Below, piece after piece: positions 44,972 to 53,678 of a stretch of 64,000 bases of DNA. The translations under genes were made by a program, and so were the position numbers. The DNA comes from CBDFLS01 sp965249185 (GTDB taxonomy: Bacteria > Chloroflexota > Dehalococcoidia > Lucifugimonadales > Australimonadaceae). The stretch spans positions 1,550,001 through 1,614,000 of the forward strand of contig CBDFLS010000002.1 in assembly GCA_965249185.1 (NCBI GenBank), given 5' to 3'. A model generated the notes under the pieces. It had not been told where the DNA came from, ran no database searches, and saw only the letters and a program-made list of their open reading frames with translations. Positions within the stretch are counted from its first letter, which is position 1. Every line of letters begins with the position of its first letter.

Positions 44972-45496
44972 GGGGCCCTCATGCCGGCAGCGACTGGAGA
45001 CCGTCGGCAATCGGACGTGGCCACTGTGGGGGAAGAGCGAATCTGGGCTAGTTGCCGCACAACCTTCACCCCTTTCCTCTTGATGATCCCCTGCGGGTTG
45101 GACCTTCACGCCTGCCTGTTCAGGTCCTTATCCGGGATACGGAAGGCTTCGTTGATGCTGTAATCCTCCATCCGTGGGACTGGAGCCTCCTTCTGCTTCA
45201 GCAGGGCTGGACGATGAAGTCCATCATCTAGAGGAAGTAATCCCCTGGAGGCCGTCACGGCCGTCCCCGGAGACCTTCCGCCACGGAGGAGATTTCCACC
45301 GGGCATAGACGGAGACATGGCAATGGGCGGAGGTGCCCATCCTTTTCACTATGGCCCTCCTATCACAAAACCGGCTTCAAAACAATGGCTTGCAGGCCAT
45401 TACCTCCAACATTCCCGACCTTCACAATGGACAGTTGGGCAATTGCCTACGAGGGCAATGCGCGAATACGGCGCAACGCGGAACGAGGACCCGAAT
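44972..45496. other. Gene-poor stretch
   Basis: No convincing gene. On the minus strand near 45106-45170 a short frame ends in MEDYSINEAFRIPDKDLNRQA, which could be the tail of a lost gene, but nothing upstream supports it. The upstream region of the next winged-helix gene lies at the right edge. Confidence 0.4.
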
Positions 45497-47194
45497 ATGC
45501 CCATCTCTGACCGACAGATGCTCGACTCTCTCAGCCGGATGCCGTTCGTCGATGCGATGGAGTTGGCAGGCATCTTGGGCGAACCTCACACGACCGTTCA
45601 CCGAGCCTTGGCCAGCCTGCTGACGAACTGCACCGCTGGGCGGGTCAGCCACGGCACCGTCCAACTGCCGTCGAGCCAGAGATACTACCTGACAGCCCAA
45701 GGCATCAGCGAGGCCACAGGGATTCTCGGCTTCGAGACGCCCTCGGACTTCGTGCGCGCCTACCCCGTGTCCAGGGAGTGGCTGACACTGCTCGTCCGCC
45801 GGATGGACGCGGTGGCTGCCGTCTACCGTCTTGCAGCCACACTCTCCCCCGGCATCGACGGGCTCCGCTCGCACGTGGAGTTCCACCGCAGGGGTCGCTT
45901 CGACGCAACAATCACCGTCCACGACGACCGCAGCTTCGGCGTAGTCCGCCAGGGCTTGGCCCTGCGGCGACGGTCCCTCTACGACCGGCTGAGAGCCATA
46001 GCCGAGTACGACTACACGCGCCGCCCCGACACGATACTGATTCTGGTGCCCAGCGTCTGGGAGCATAGACTAACGACACGGCTCTGTTCGGACCTGGGGA
46101 TAGATGACTGTTTCATCGCCACCGAGACGAGGGAAGCGTTGGAGCGTTCGAATGCACCCGTCTGGCGGTGGGTTTCGTGGGCGTTTGCCAGCCCCTATCG
46201 CACACTGGAGGCCGTCAGCTCCCAGGGCAGCCCGGGTGGAAGGCGCTTCACCGAATCACCGGAGCGGAAACGGGCCTCGATACCTCGTCCTGAGCGCATG
46301 GTGAAGGCTGCGCCGGCCTTCGGCCTCACGCCATCGGAAAAGCGCACCATTGATCTGGTTACCGACCACCCCATGATCCCCCGTGAGCACCTGGCCTGTT
46401 GGCTCGGCGTCTCCGAGGGGCGGGTCAGCCAGATGATGCACAACCTCGTGAACATCTGTGGCCTCATCGAGCGACGAGGACGACGTGGAGACACGCGCTA
46501 CACGCTGTCGGCCGAGGGCATTCGCTACGTCACCCACCGGGACCGCGCACAGCTTCCGACCACGCGGGGCATCTGGAGCACCGCCCTCACGACAGACCGC
46601 CAGGGCCGAATACGACACGTGGGCCACCGCATCGAGACGTGGGCGCGGCAGACGAAGCACGCAGACGGCGTGATGTGGTTCCTATCAAAGCTTGAGGAGG
46701 AGGCCAGAGCCGACCCAGCCAGCGAGATGCTATGGTCTATACCGACCGCCAGGTCCGACCGGGCCTACAACTGGGGCGAGTCGGCCATCGCCCCGGATGC
46801 CGTTGGGGAGATGATCACCGGCGGTATCCACGTCCCCTTCTACTTCGAGTACGAGCTGCGGGCCCGTCACCCCGAGGGAGTCATAGCCCGCCTGAGTCCC
46901 TATGAGAGCTACTATTGTTCCACCGAGCCGGGCGAAGACCAGCCGCCATTCCCCACAACCCTCTTCGTCGTGGATACAGAGGATGTCGAGGCAACCTACG
47001 TACGTACATCGGCCCGCATGACCCGCATGTCGCTGCCCATCCTCGTGTCGTGCATGCCCGTTCTGTCCAACTCAGGGATACTTGGCCAGTCGTGGCGTCC
47101 ACTCTGGGAACCGGAGTCCCCCGGCTGGGCTTGTCCGAGATGCGTGCCTACCAATGGGACTCACTCTACCACCGGATGCGTCAGAGTCCTGTAG
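45497..47194 (+). CDS. Two-winged-helix protein resembling replication-relaxation proteins, copy 2 (C-terminal frameshift)
   Basis: 565 residues, clearly paralogous to copy 1 over nearly the full length (for example SRMPFVDAMELAGILGEPHTTVHRAL, RPDTILILVPSVWEHRL, IPREHLACWLGVSEGRVSQMMHNL, FPTTLFVVDTEDVE). The start at 45497 matches the copy 1 start; the upstream in-frame extension is ignored. The last 20 or so residues (ACPRCVPTNGTHSTTGC) are out of frame: a neighbouring frame gives LGLSEMRAYQWDSLYHRM, matching the end of copy 1. One base was therefore probably lost near 47125. It is probably still mostly functional or in early decay. Confidence 0.7.
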   Translation: MPISDRQMLDSLSRMPFVDAMELAGILGEPHTTVHRALASLLTNCTAGRVSHGTVQLPSSQRYYLTAQGISEATGILGFETPSDFVRAYPVSREWLTLLVRRMDAVAAVYRLAATLSPGIDGLRSHVEFHRRGRFDATITVHDDRSFGVVRQGLALRRRSLYDRLRAIAEYDYTRRPDTILILVPSVWEHRLTTRLCSDLGIDDCFIATETREALERSNAPVWRWVSWAFASPYRTLEAVSSQGSPGGRRFTESPERKRASIPRPERMVKAAPAFGLTPSEKRTIDLVTDHPMIPREHLACWLGVSEGRVSQMMHNLVNICGLIERRGRRGDTRYTLSAEGIRYVTHRDRAQLPTTRGIWSTALTTDRQGRIRHVGHRIETWARQTKHADGVMWFLSKLEEEARADPASEMLWSIPTARSDRAYNWGESAIAPDAVGEMITGGIHVPFYFEYELRARHPEGVIARLSPYESYYCSTEPGEDQPPFPTTLFVVDTEDVEATYVRTSARMTRMSLPILVSCMPVLSNSGILGQSWRPLWEPESPGWACPRCVPTNGTHSTTGCVRVL

Positions 47195-47761
47195 GGGGGA
47201 ATAGATAGGGCCGATGCGTCCCCATCTCCCCGATGCGCTGGCTGGGGGCTGCAAGTTGCTTCGACGGGGGGCTTTTCGAGGTTCGCCGGTGCCGCAAACC
47301 GCCCTATCGCCCCTGTTTTAGCTATGTAACGGGCCGAAAGACCCACTGACCGGTCAACGCCTGAAAAATGAAAGTGATTGGGAAGCTGTGCTAAACTACG
47401 ATGCCTCTCCTACGACGACTTGTTTGCACTCTTGCAACCGTTGACGTGTCAGCCGATGGCGAGGAAACAGCTATGAATGAAGCTGTCGGGCGGGTCCGGA
47501 GAGCTGATGGGGGCAGGATTTGGCGTGTTGGCGACGATTGCGGCCCAGTTTGGCCCATCGATTTTGGCGCGAAACGATGTCGGGGTGCGTGACATGATTT
47601 TGGGGCATGGGTAGGAGCGGACATCCTGGGCCAGCCAGCTAACGCTTTCTGCCACATTCGGAGTGTATTGACCGAAATCTGTTAGCAGTATCTGTAAAGG
47701 GCTGGTTCCACCGAAAAATGGATAAAATTGCAAAAGCGGCCACCCCCTGTAGAAAACGGAA
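47195..47761 (+). other. Conserved non-coding block after copy 2, plus gene-free remainder
   Basis: 47195-47472 parallels 42029-42282, including CCCCTGTTTTAGCTATGTAA (about 47309-47329), TGCTAAACTA, TTTGCAC and GACGTGTCAGCC, then GAGGAAACAGCT and an ATG at 47473 (MNEAVGR), a likely degraded start of the excisionase-like gene. 47500-47761 shows no gene. Confidence 0.5.
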
Positions 47762-48214
47762 ATGACTCCTGGGAAGCCAAAGAGCAACGGCGGGCCAGCA
47801 TCGCGGGCCGACGACAGTCAGCCCGACCTCAAGTGGGTTGTGGAGTGGCTCGTTGAGCGGGAGGGACAGCGCCGGACGGCGGCCCTTCTGGGAGTGAACC
47901 GGAAGACAGTGGCGCTGTCCCTGCGCCGGGAGCGACTGACGGGCAGGATGACCCTGGCCGTGCAGCGACTCATGGGCGACCTGGACGACCCCGGATGGGA
48001 GAGAACGACGCCACTGGACCGGTTGGAGGCGAGGATGAGGCTGGCGATTGAAGCCGTGGACGATCTGGCTAGGCTCGTGGAGCGTCTGACCCGGCGCGTG
48101 GAGGCCCTGGAGGCGGCTCGGCAACCCGAAGACGACGTTGGAGACCAGGCGGCGAATGCGCCCGAGTCCGAGGGCCGGGTTCTGCGTCTGTTCAACTGGA
48201 GGCGGAGGCGCTAG
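47762..48214 (+). CDS. Small helix-turn-helix and coiled-coil protein
   Basis: 150 residues. The N-terminal part has a helix-turn-helix-like segment (QRRTAALLGVNRKTVALSLRRERL); the C-terminal half is a long helix with heptad spacing (LDRLEARMRLAIEAVDDLARLVERLTRRVEALEAA). It is very rich in arginine, probably a DNA-binding dimer. The next gene starts 22 bases downstream, so they probably form an operon. Not recognised as a named family. Confidence 0.6.
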   Translation: MTPGKPKSNGGPASRADDSQPDLKWVVEWLVEREGQRRTAALLGVNRKTVALSLRRERLTGRMTLAVQRLMGDLDDPGWERTTPLDRLEARMRLAIEAVDDLARLVERLTRRVEALEAARQPEDDVGDQAANAPESEGRVLRLFNWRRRR

Positions 48215-48236
48215 CGACGTAGCGAGGAAAAGAGAG

Positions 48237-48788
48237 ATGGATGAGCACGTCCGCTGGGTGACGAAAGCGGAGGCGGCGCGAGAGATGGAAATATCCCTGT
48301 CCACCCTCGACCGGAGGATCAGGAGTGGAGAGGTCGAGGTGGTCAGGGAGGGGCGCCGGGTCTATGTGCGTATGCACGGGCTAGAGTACGTCGGCGACGA
48401 CGAACTGCTGCGTCGATCCCTTGGTCGGGAGGACAAGCTTCAGCGGACGGTATGGGAGTTGGATAGGACAGTCACAGAGTTGGAGCGAAAGCGAGACGTG
48501 GCCAGGGAAGCGGCGTTAGCCAGCAGACAGGCGCATAAGGAGCTTGAGGAGGCGTACCGGAAGGAGACCGCCGCGCACAAGGAGACGAAGGATCTGCTGC
48601 AACATGATCCGCGTGATCGCCATCGTGCTGTTCGTGCTGCTGGTCGGCAGCGTTCTCGTGTGGTGGTTTGTGCTGAGATAGGGGCGCCGTCGCCAGCCCT
48701 TCGACGTTCCTGCCAGCCCGGACCTCCGGTTCTTCCAACGCCATCCGCGTCTCTTACGCGTCGATGTTCCATTGTCCCCAATCCGTAG
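48237..48788 (+). CDS. Excisionase-like HTH protein with coiled coil
   Basis: Begins MDEHVRWVTKAEAAREMEISLSTLDRRIRSGEVEVVREGRRVYVRM, a MerR/excisionase-type winged helix, then a long charged coiled coil (LQRTVWELDRTVTELERKRDVAREAALASRQAHKELEEAY). Ribosome site AGGAAAAGAG precedes the ATG. After about residue 120 this frame becomes arginine/proline-rich and unlike a protein core, while the neighbouring frame from 48604 encodes a membrane helix. The real C-terminus is therefore probably that helix, reached by a frameshift, or a frameshift mutation has occurred. Excisionase-like proteins guide recombination or regulate element genes. Confidence 0.65.
   Translation: MDEHVRWVTKAEAAREMEISLSTLDRRIRSGEVEVVREGRRVYVRMHGLEYVGDDELLRRSLGREDKLQRTVWELDRTVTELERKRDVAREAALASRQAHKELEEAYRKETAAHKETKDLLQHDPRDRHRAVRAAGRQRSRVVVCAEIGAPSPALRRSCQPGPPVLPTPSASLTRRCSIVPNP
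48604..48681 (+). CDS. 25-residue membrane-helix reading frame overlapping the HTH gene
   Basis: ATG at 48604 encodes MIRVIAIVLFVLLVGSVLVWWFVLR and then TAG: a single hydrophobic helix with positive ends. It lies in the +1 frame relative to 48237-48788. It is either a separate tiny membrane protein or the true C-terminal anchor of the HTH/coiled-coil protein. Confidence 0.45.
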   Translation: MIRVIAIVLFVLLVGSVLVWWFVLR

Positions 48789-48968
48789 CTGCCGATGCCC
48801 CATCGCGCAATCCAAAGCCCATGTTCCAATCACACCCGCGAACGCCACTGCCATTTTGTCCACTTTCGTAGCTGCGACTGTCCAGTAGGGGTGGGAACGA
48901 GTACCGGAATCAAATTGCTCGCTCCGATTTAGCAGGATGCCCCATTCACCCCGATTTCAGATACGGAA
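48781..48968. repeat. Iteron-like short motifs
   Basis: Variants of AGCTACG(A/G)A recur in both orientations: ATCCGTAGCT at 48781-48790, ACTTTCGTAGCTGCG at 48862-48876 and CAGATACGGAA at 48958-48968. Related sites AGCTACGAA at 42142-42150 and AGCTATGTAA at 47320-47329 lie in the two conserved blocks. Protein-binding sites are the likely meaning. 48789-49191 holds no gene. Confidence 0.4.
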
Positions 48969-49191
48969 TCGCCCGAACTGCGACTTGGTGTCCCGTGCGA
49001 TCTCCTGTACACGGGTATGACACCGCCAGCGACCCCTGGCATCTCGCGCCTTCTGAGGGGGGCCTGTGCGCGCGAGTCCTACCCGGTCCGTTGCCGTTGT
49101 CCAGGCGCTTGCGCTGGAGTCACTAACTCACTACAATGTATCTGGACATCTACCCTCCGGCTAGGGCAAGCTGAGACGAAGGAGGCACGAC

Positions 49192-49596
49192 ATGGCCGTA
49201 GACCAGAAGGACAAGTACCAACAGATGGTGCTCCGGGGCAAGTACCAGAGACTGTACGCGTACCTGAGCAGTCTTCAGGTGCAGGAGTGGAGGACCTCCT
49301 TCAACGAGGTCGAGGCAGTCATCGGATTCGAGCTGCCTCCGTCCGCACGGCTGCACCGGCCCTGGTGGGGAAATCAGAGAGGCGGCAATGGCCACAGCCA
49401 CGCCCTTGCCTGGAGCGTCGCCGGCTGGGAGACGGCGGAGGTCGATATGGATGGCGAGATGCTGCTGTTCCGGCGAACGCACCCCAAGCCCATACCCAGG
49501 CTCTCTCTCGACGAGGCGTGGCCCGTCCACCCCACCGCGGTGTGGCCGGAAGGTCTGAGCCTCAGACGTGAGGACCTCTACGAGGAGAGGGTTTAG
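49192..49596 (+). CDS. DUF7662-like small protein
   Basis: 134 residues. The pattern YQRLYAYLSSLQVQEWRTSFNEVEAVIGFELPPSARLHRPWWGN and HALAWSVAGWETAEVDMDGEMLLFRRT fits the uncharacterised DUF7662 family (an L-x-F-x-E-V-E-x-x-I-G-x-x-L-P-x-S-A core and a W-x-x-A-G-W-x-V-x-x-V-D segment). The stop is seven bases before the ATG of a PIN-domain toxin-like gene, suggesting one operon. Here it takes the place of an antitoxin, which has not been shown for this family to my knowledge. Confidence 0.75.
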   Translation: MAVDQKDKYQQMVLRGKYQRLYAYLSSLQVQEWRTSFNEVEAVIGFELPPSARLHRPWWGNQRGGNGHSHALAWSVAGWETAEVDMDGEMLLFRRTHPKPIPRLSLDEAWPVHPTAVWPEGLSLRREDLYEERV

Positions 49597-49603
49597 TCCC
49601 GCC

Positions 49604-50026
49604 ATGTTCATAGACACCAACGTGCTGGTGAAGTCCCGTATCCCCAGCGCGCCTGACCACGACGCGGCTCGGGCGAGCCTGGAGCGTGCTTTTCGAGACC
49701 CTGAACCGCTAAGGATCAGCCGTCAGGTGATACGAGAGTACCTGGCCGTCGTCACTCGACCGCAGACCTGGCCAGTGGCCATCACCCGTGAGGATGCCCT
49801 GGATGACGTGAGCAGGCTGATAGGCAGCTTCGAGATACTCGAGGACGGTCCCGTGGTGACCGAATCGCTCGTGGGGCTGTGTCGAGAGATTCCCACGGGG
49901 GGACGGCAGATTCACGACGCCAACATCGTCGCAACCATGCTGGCGCATGGGGAGCGCAGGCTATTGACGTTCAACGCCGCAGACTTCCGACGTTACGGTG
50001 ACCGTATAGAGCTGGTGGACGGGTAG
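49604..50026 (+). CDS. PIN-domain protein (VapC-like ribonuclease)
   Basis: 140 residues. PIN nuclease acids are visible as D4 in MFIDTNVLVKS, a glutamate in VIREYLAVVTRP, aspartate in IHDANIVATM and aspartate in LLTFNAADFRRY, the standard four-acid metal site. VapC toxins cut tRNA or rRNA. The usual partner is an AbrB, Phd or ribbon-helix-helix antitoxin; here the upstream gene is DUF7662-like. The ATG at 49604 is chosen over an upstream in-frame start because it gives the canonical MFIDTN. Confidence 0.88.
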   Translation: MFIDTNVLVKSRIPSAPDHDAARASLERAFRDPEPLRISRQVIREYLAVVTRPQTWPVAITREDALDDVSRLIGSFEILEDGPVVTESLVGLCREIPTGGRQIHDANIVATMLAHGERRLLTFNAADFRRYGDRIELVDG

Positions 50027-50065
50027 CAGGTTGGATCGGCTATTTGAACATGTAGGAGGAATTCT

Positions 50066-50557
50066 ATGATGAAGACCAACCATCTAACGGCATCGCTTAT
50101 TGGTTCGGTAGTCGTTGCCGTTTTCATGGCTGCCGCCTGTGGGGGAAGCGACTCAATAGCTCCTTCAAAGTCCGATCCCCCAGCGTTTACAAAGGCTTTT
50201 GTGCAGCAGGCCATTGACCGCTACGACGAAGAGGGTAGAGACGCTACCATTGCTTACTACAACACCAAGGAGAGTGTGGACGGCGAGTGGTACATCTTCA
50301 TCACCGACGAGAGCGATGTCACCATCGCCCACGCCTCCGTTCCGGACAACATAGGTCAGAGCATGCGTGGCCCTCTCGGGGTGGATTCTACTGGCTACGC
50401 CTTCGGTGCCGTCATGGCGGACGCCACGGAAGAAGGCATGTGGGTGAGCTATGTCTACTTGAATCCGGTCACGGGTGAAGAAGGGACAAAGCACTCTTGG
50501 GTAGTGGAGCGTGACGGGCTTGTCTTCGGATCGGGTTGGTATGAGCCTACCAACTGA
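50066..50557 (+). CDS. Lipoprotein with single Cache-like domain
   Basis: 163 residues. The signal peptide ends in VFMAAAC (lipobox-like, followed by GGSDS). The domain has FVQQAIDRYDEEGRDATIAYYNTKESVDGEWYIFITDESDVTIAHA, a pattern typical of sCache sensory domains that bind small ligands outside the membrane, and WVSYVYLNPVTGEEGTKHSWV. A strong AGGAGG six bases before the ATG supports the start. It has no signalling output domain, so it would act as a binding protein or accessory sensor. Confidence 0.78.
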   Translation: MMKTNHLTASLIGSVVVAVFMAAACGGSDSIAPSKSDPPAFTKAFVQQAIDRYDEEGRDATIAYYNTKESVDGEWYIFITDESDVTIAHASVPDNIGQSMRGPLGVDSTGYAFGAVMADATEEGMWVSYVYLNPVTGEEGTKHSWVVERDGLVFGSGWYEPTN

Positions 50558-50757
50558 TACAGTTGCTCTGAGTCAGTAGGGGGTGATAGTGGAGGATAGG
50601 CCAATGGTCGACCGATACGTTGATGGGGTTCTGCAGGAATGTCGCCGCGGGAGGACGACATATCCACGACACCAACGATGGTAGACGGTAGCTAATGTTC
50701 GGCGTGAAACGGCCTGGAGCAGGCGGAACAAAGCAAAGAAAGAAGGAGGACGACAGC

Positions 50758-52764
50758 ATGAAGAAGCAGTACCAACCGCCCACCCCGGCGGCGCTCTACG
50801 CCAGGGTGTCCAGCAACCGCCAGGACGTTGACCTGTCCGTGTCGGCCCAGCTCAGGGCGCTCAAGGACTACGCCAAAGCCAACGGATACTCCGTGGCCCG
50901 CGAGTACGTGGACGAGGCCGAGAGCGGCCGCGTGGCGGATAGGCCCCAGTTCAGGGAGATGATCGAGGAGGGCAGCCAGCCCAAGGCTCCCTTTGAGGTC
51001 ATCCTCGTCTGGAAATTCAGCCGCTTTACCAGAAAGCGTGAACACGCCGTGGCATTCAAGTCCATGCTACGGCGCAAGGGTGTGAGGGTTGTCTCCATCA
51101 CTGAGCACGCCGACGACTCACCCACAGGGAAGCTCATGGAGGCCATCATCGAGTCGGTGGACGAGTTTTACTCAGAGAATCTCGCGCAGGAAGTCGTTCG
51201 GGGGATGCGGGAGGCGGTATCGAGAGGCTTCTTCCTCGGCTCCAAGGCTCCCTTCGGCTACAAGAGGGTCAAAATCAGCGACGGGGCGAAGGAGCGTCCC
51301 ACTTTGAAGGTTGACCCTGCCACTGCTCCGATAGTGAAGGAGATATTCGAGAGCTCCCTCAGAGGCAACGGCCTCAAGGAGATATGCAAAGAGCTGAACG
51401 ATAGGGGCATCACCAACCGTGGCAAACGCTGGTACAAAGGTGGACTCCACTACCTGCTCACCAACGAAGCCTACACCGGAACTGCCGTCTGGGGCAGGAC
51501 GGCGAAGGGAGAGCAGGCCCCGGAGCCAGTGCGGGTTGCCAAGGCCTGGAAACCCCTGGTGTCCAGAAGACTGTTCGAGAGTGTGCAGCAGGCCCTCCAT
51601 GAGCGGGCGCCGGTGGCACAGAGGCCCGCACGGGTTGGCAGCAAGTTCCTTCTCAGTGGACTATTGAGGTGTGGCGTATGCGGCAGACCATACATAGGCC
51701 AGGGAGCCAAGAGCGGACAGTACGGCTACTACATCTGCGGCACGCTGTACCGAGAGGGCGCGGGAACCTGCGAGGCCCGCTACCTGAACGCCCCAAGGGT
51801 GGAGGGGTTCATCATAGACAAAATCAAAGAACGGATCCTCACCGACGGGACCATCACGGAGCTGGTCACCTTAGTCGCCGAGGAGATAGACGCTATGGCC
51901 GGTGAGATGAACGGGAGGCTGAAGGTCATATGGGCAGAGCTTGCGGACGTGGAGAGCAGGCTAGAGAACCTCTACGAAGCATTGGAGACGAAGCAGTTGA
52001 CCATGGATGCCCTGTCGCCCCGCATCCTGTCCCTTCGGCATCGCCAGGACCAGCTCACTGCAGCACGGGAGGAGGCTGCCAGCCTATTGGAGCAGCGAAG
52101 GGTCGATCTACCCGGCACGGAGGAGATCAAGGGGTGCGTGGCGGACTTCCGGGAGTTCTTGCAGGAGGGGACCTTCCCTGAGCGCAAGGCCCTCATCCGC
52201 AACTTCGTGAAGGGTATCGAGGTGACGGGAGACGAGGCCGTGCTGACGTACACCATACCCATTTCTCAATCGACTACAAAAACTGAGGTACTTATGGGCG
52301 GTGGATTTGGATGCCGCTGGGAGTGGTGGAACTGGAGTTGGCGGCTAATCCTCTCACTCCGCAGTCGAAGCCGTCAGCGCCCACACATGGCGGCCTGTTC
52401 TGCATCGGGGATTCGGCAGGCTGCTCGAGCTGCGTATCATAATTGGGGTGCGACTACGTGGATTGCAGGGCAACAGGCGCTGAGCCAACTTGTCCCATGC
52501 TTCGACTGGCCGGACCTTATACTCACCGGGGACTGCGACGACGATCAAAATAAATCGGATTTCTCATACATCTATTTGAACACACATTACCAAAGCTTGC
52601 TTAATACCTATATTGAAACTATGGTTTTGCACGAGCCCGGCCATGTATTGGGCATGAACCATACTGCATGTGCGACGGCCTCAATAGTCAAGTGGGGTTG
52701 GTGTTCTAACCACTTAACGAGTCTTCAAACACACGACATAGATCACATCGACGATTGGTACTAA
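50758..52764 (+). CDS. Large serine recombinase fused in frame to a metzincin protease fragment
   Basis: Residues 1 to about 510 are a large serine recombinase. The catalytic serine is in LYARVSSNRQDV, with VWKFSRFTR, a recombinase domain (APFGYKR through WYKGGLHYLLTNEAYTG), a zinc ribbon (LLRCGVCGRPYIGQG, YICGTLYREGAGTCEARY) and a coiled coil. From about residue 515 the sequence changes and ends in a C-terminal protease part with HEPGHVLGMNH (52629-52661), the metzincin zinc motif, in place of a normal recombinase tail. AAGGAGG eight bases upstream supports the ATG at 50758. The fusion suggests integration inside a protease gene. Confidence 0.88.
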   Translation: MKKQYQPPTPAALYARVSSNRQDVDLSVSAQLRALKDYAKANGYSVAREYVDEAESGRVADRPQFREMIEEGSQPKAPFEVILVWKFSRFTRKREHAVAFKSMLRRKGVRVVSITEHADDSPTGKLMEAIIESVDEFYSENLAQEVVRGMREAVSRGFFLGSKAPFGYKRVKISDGAKERPTLKVDPATAPIVKEIFESSLRGNGLKEICKELNDRGITNRGKRWYKGGLHYLLTNEAYTGTAVWGRTAKGEQAPEPVRVAKAWKPLVSRRLFESVQQALHERAPVAQRPARVGSKFLLSGLLRCGVCGRPYIGQGAKSGQYGYYICGTLYREGAGTCEARYLNAPRVEGFIIDKIKERILTDGTITELVTLVAEEIDAMAGEMNGRLKVIWAELADVESRLENLYEALETKQLTMDALSPRILSLRHRQDQLTAAREEAASLLEQRRVDLPGTEEIKGCVADFREFLQEGTFPERKALIRNFVKGIEVTGDEAVLTYTIPISQSTTKTEVLMGGGFGCRWEWWNWSWRLILSLRSRSRQRPHMAACSASGIRQAARAAYHNWGATTWIAGQQALSQLVPCFDWPDLILTGDCDDDQNKSDFSYIYLNTHYQSLLNTYIETMVLHEPGHVLGMNHTACATASIVKWGWCSNHLTSLQTHDIDHIDDWY

Positions 52765-52800
52765 GTGATTTGTGTACCTCTTTAACCTCGAAGGGGGACA

Positions 52801-53487
52801 ATGATGAAGCTGATTAAGCAGACCGATCTCAAGCGTAGGATGCTCGTACTTGTATCCGCCTTGACGGCGATCGCTGCGGGCGTCGTCTTAGGCCTAGTGA
52901 TTCCCATGGTCCTCCAGTCGGACTCCGACACGTCCAGTGGCAAACTTGATTACGACCTTAGTCCATACAACGCAAGCGCGTGGTTTGTCGGACCCCCCGC
53001 TAATATGGATGAATTTGTAGGTAAGATGGACGCAACAGTCGTGGCGGAGGTGACTTCAGTTATCGGAAGCGATGAGCGGAATTCCTACAACGAGCAGGAC
53101 AATATTCGGAATATCAAAGAAGGTGACCTTGTTTCTTCCGCTCTGCCCGTGACCGACTACAACCTAACGATAGAGCGAGTGATTCTAGGACAAGACATTG
53201 AGGCTAGTCGTTCGATAACCTTACGAGTGTTGGGGGAAGCGGATCACGTTTCTCCGTACCCGTCACTCATACCAATGCCGCAAGTCAATGATCGCCGTTT
53301 ATACGGGCTAAGCCGCAATCCTGACGGGACGTACGGCACCTATGGTTGGTGGAGCGTTTTCTTGATTGACGGGGACCGTGTAACACATGCTGACGACCTC
53401 CGTCAGAAAGTGATATTCGCAAATAGTACAGAACCTGACGACTTTGTCAGAGAGTTGGAATCGGCGGTAACCGTAGGCAGCAGGTAG
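52801..53487 (+). CDS. Membrane-anchored hypothetical protein
   Basis: 228 residues with an N-terminal signal anchor (MLVLVSALTAIAAGVVLGLVIPMVL) and an extracytoplasmic domain (LDYDLSPYNASAWFVGPPANMDEFVGKMDATVVAEVTSVIG). It follows the protease fragment by 36 bases and has a noticeably lower GC content than the left half of the window. AGGGGG before the ATG is a probable ribosome site. Family not recognised. Confidence 0.65.
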   Translation: MMKLIKQTDLKRRMLVLVSALTAIAAGVVLGLVIPMVLQSDSDTSSGKLDYDLSPYNASAWFVGPPANMDEFVGKMDATVVAEVTSVIGSDERNSYNEQDNIRNIKEGDLVSSALPVTDYNLTIERVILGQDIEASRSITLRVLGEADHVSPYPSLIPMPQVNDRRLYGLSRNPDGTYGTYGWWSVFLIDGDRVTHADDLRQKVIFANSTEPDDFVRELESAVTVGSR

Positions 53488-53678
53488 AGCATAGCAATCA
53501 GTGTCCGCGAACGAGGTTAATATACTCGGTTTACCGTGTAGCCTGTAGGATCGACTATAGAGTGGTCCGGAAGCTAGTTGAGGTCAATCCCGAACCCCGT
53601 TGGCACAGTCATATCGCTGGCTTCGTCATTCGTTTCAATATCTCGCGCCGGCTTTTGAGAAAGGCTCATACATGGTTG
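53488..53678. other. Intergenic stretch
   Basis: No supported gene. It leads into the hairpin at 53679. Confidence 0.4.

Noticed and set aside
52801..53487. Protease partner or inhibitor of the metzincin fragment
   Set aside because: The position is suggestive, but no inhibitor motif or family similarity was seen to support the idea.
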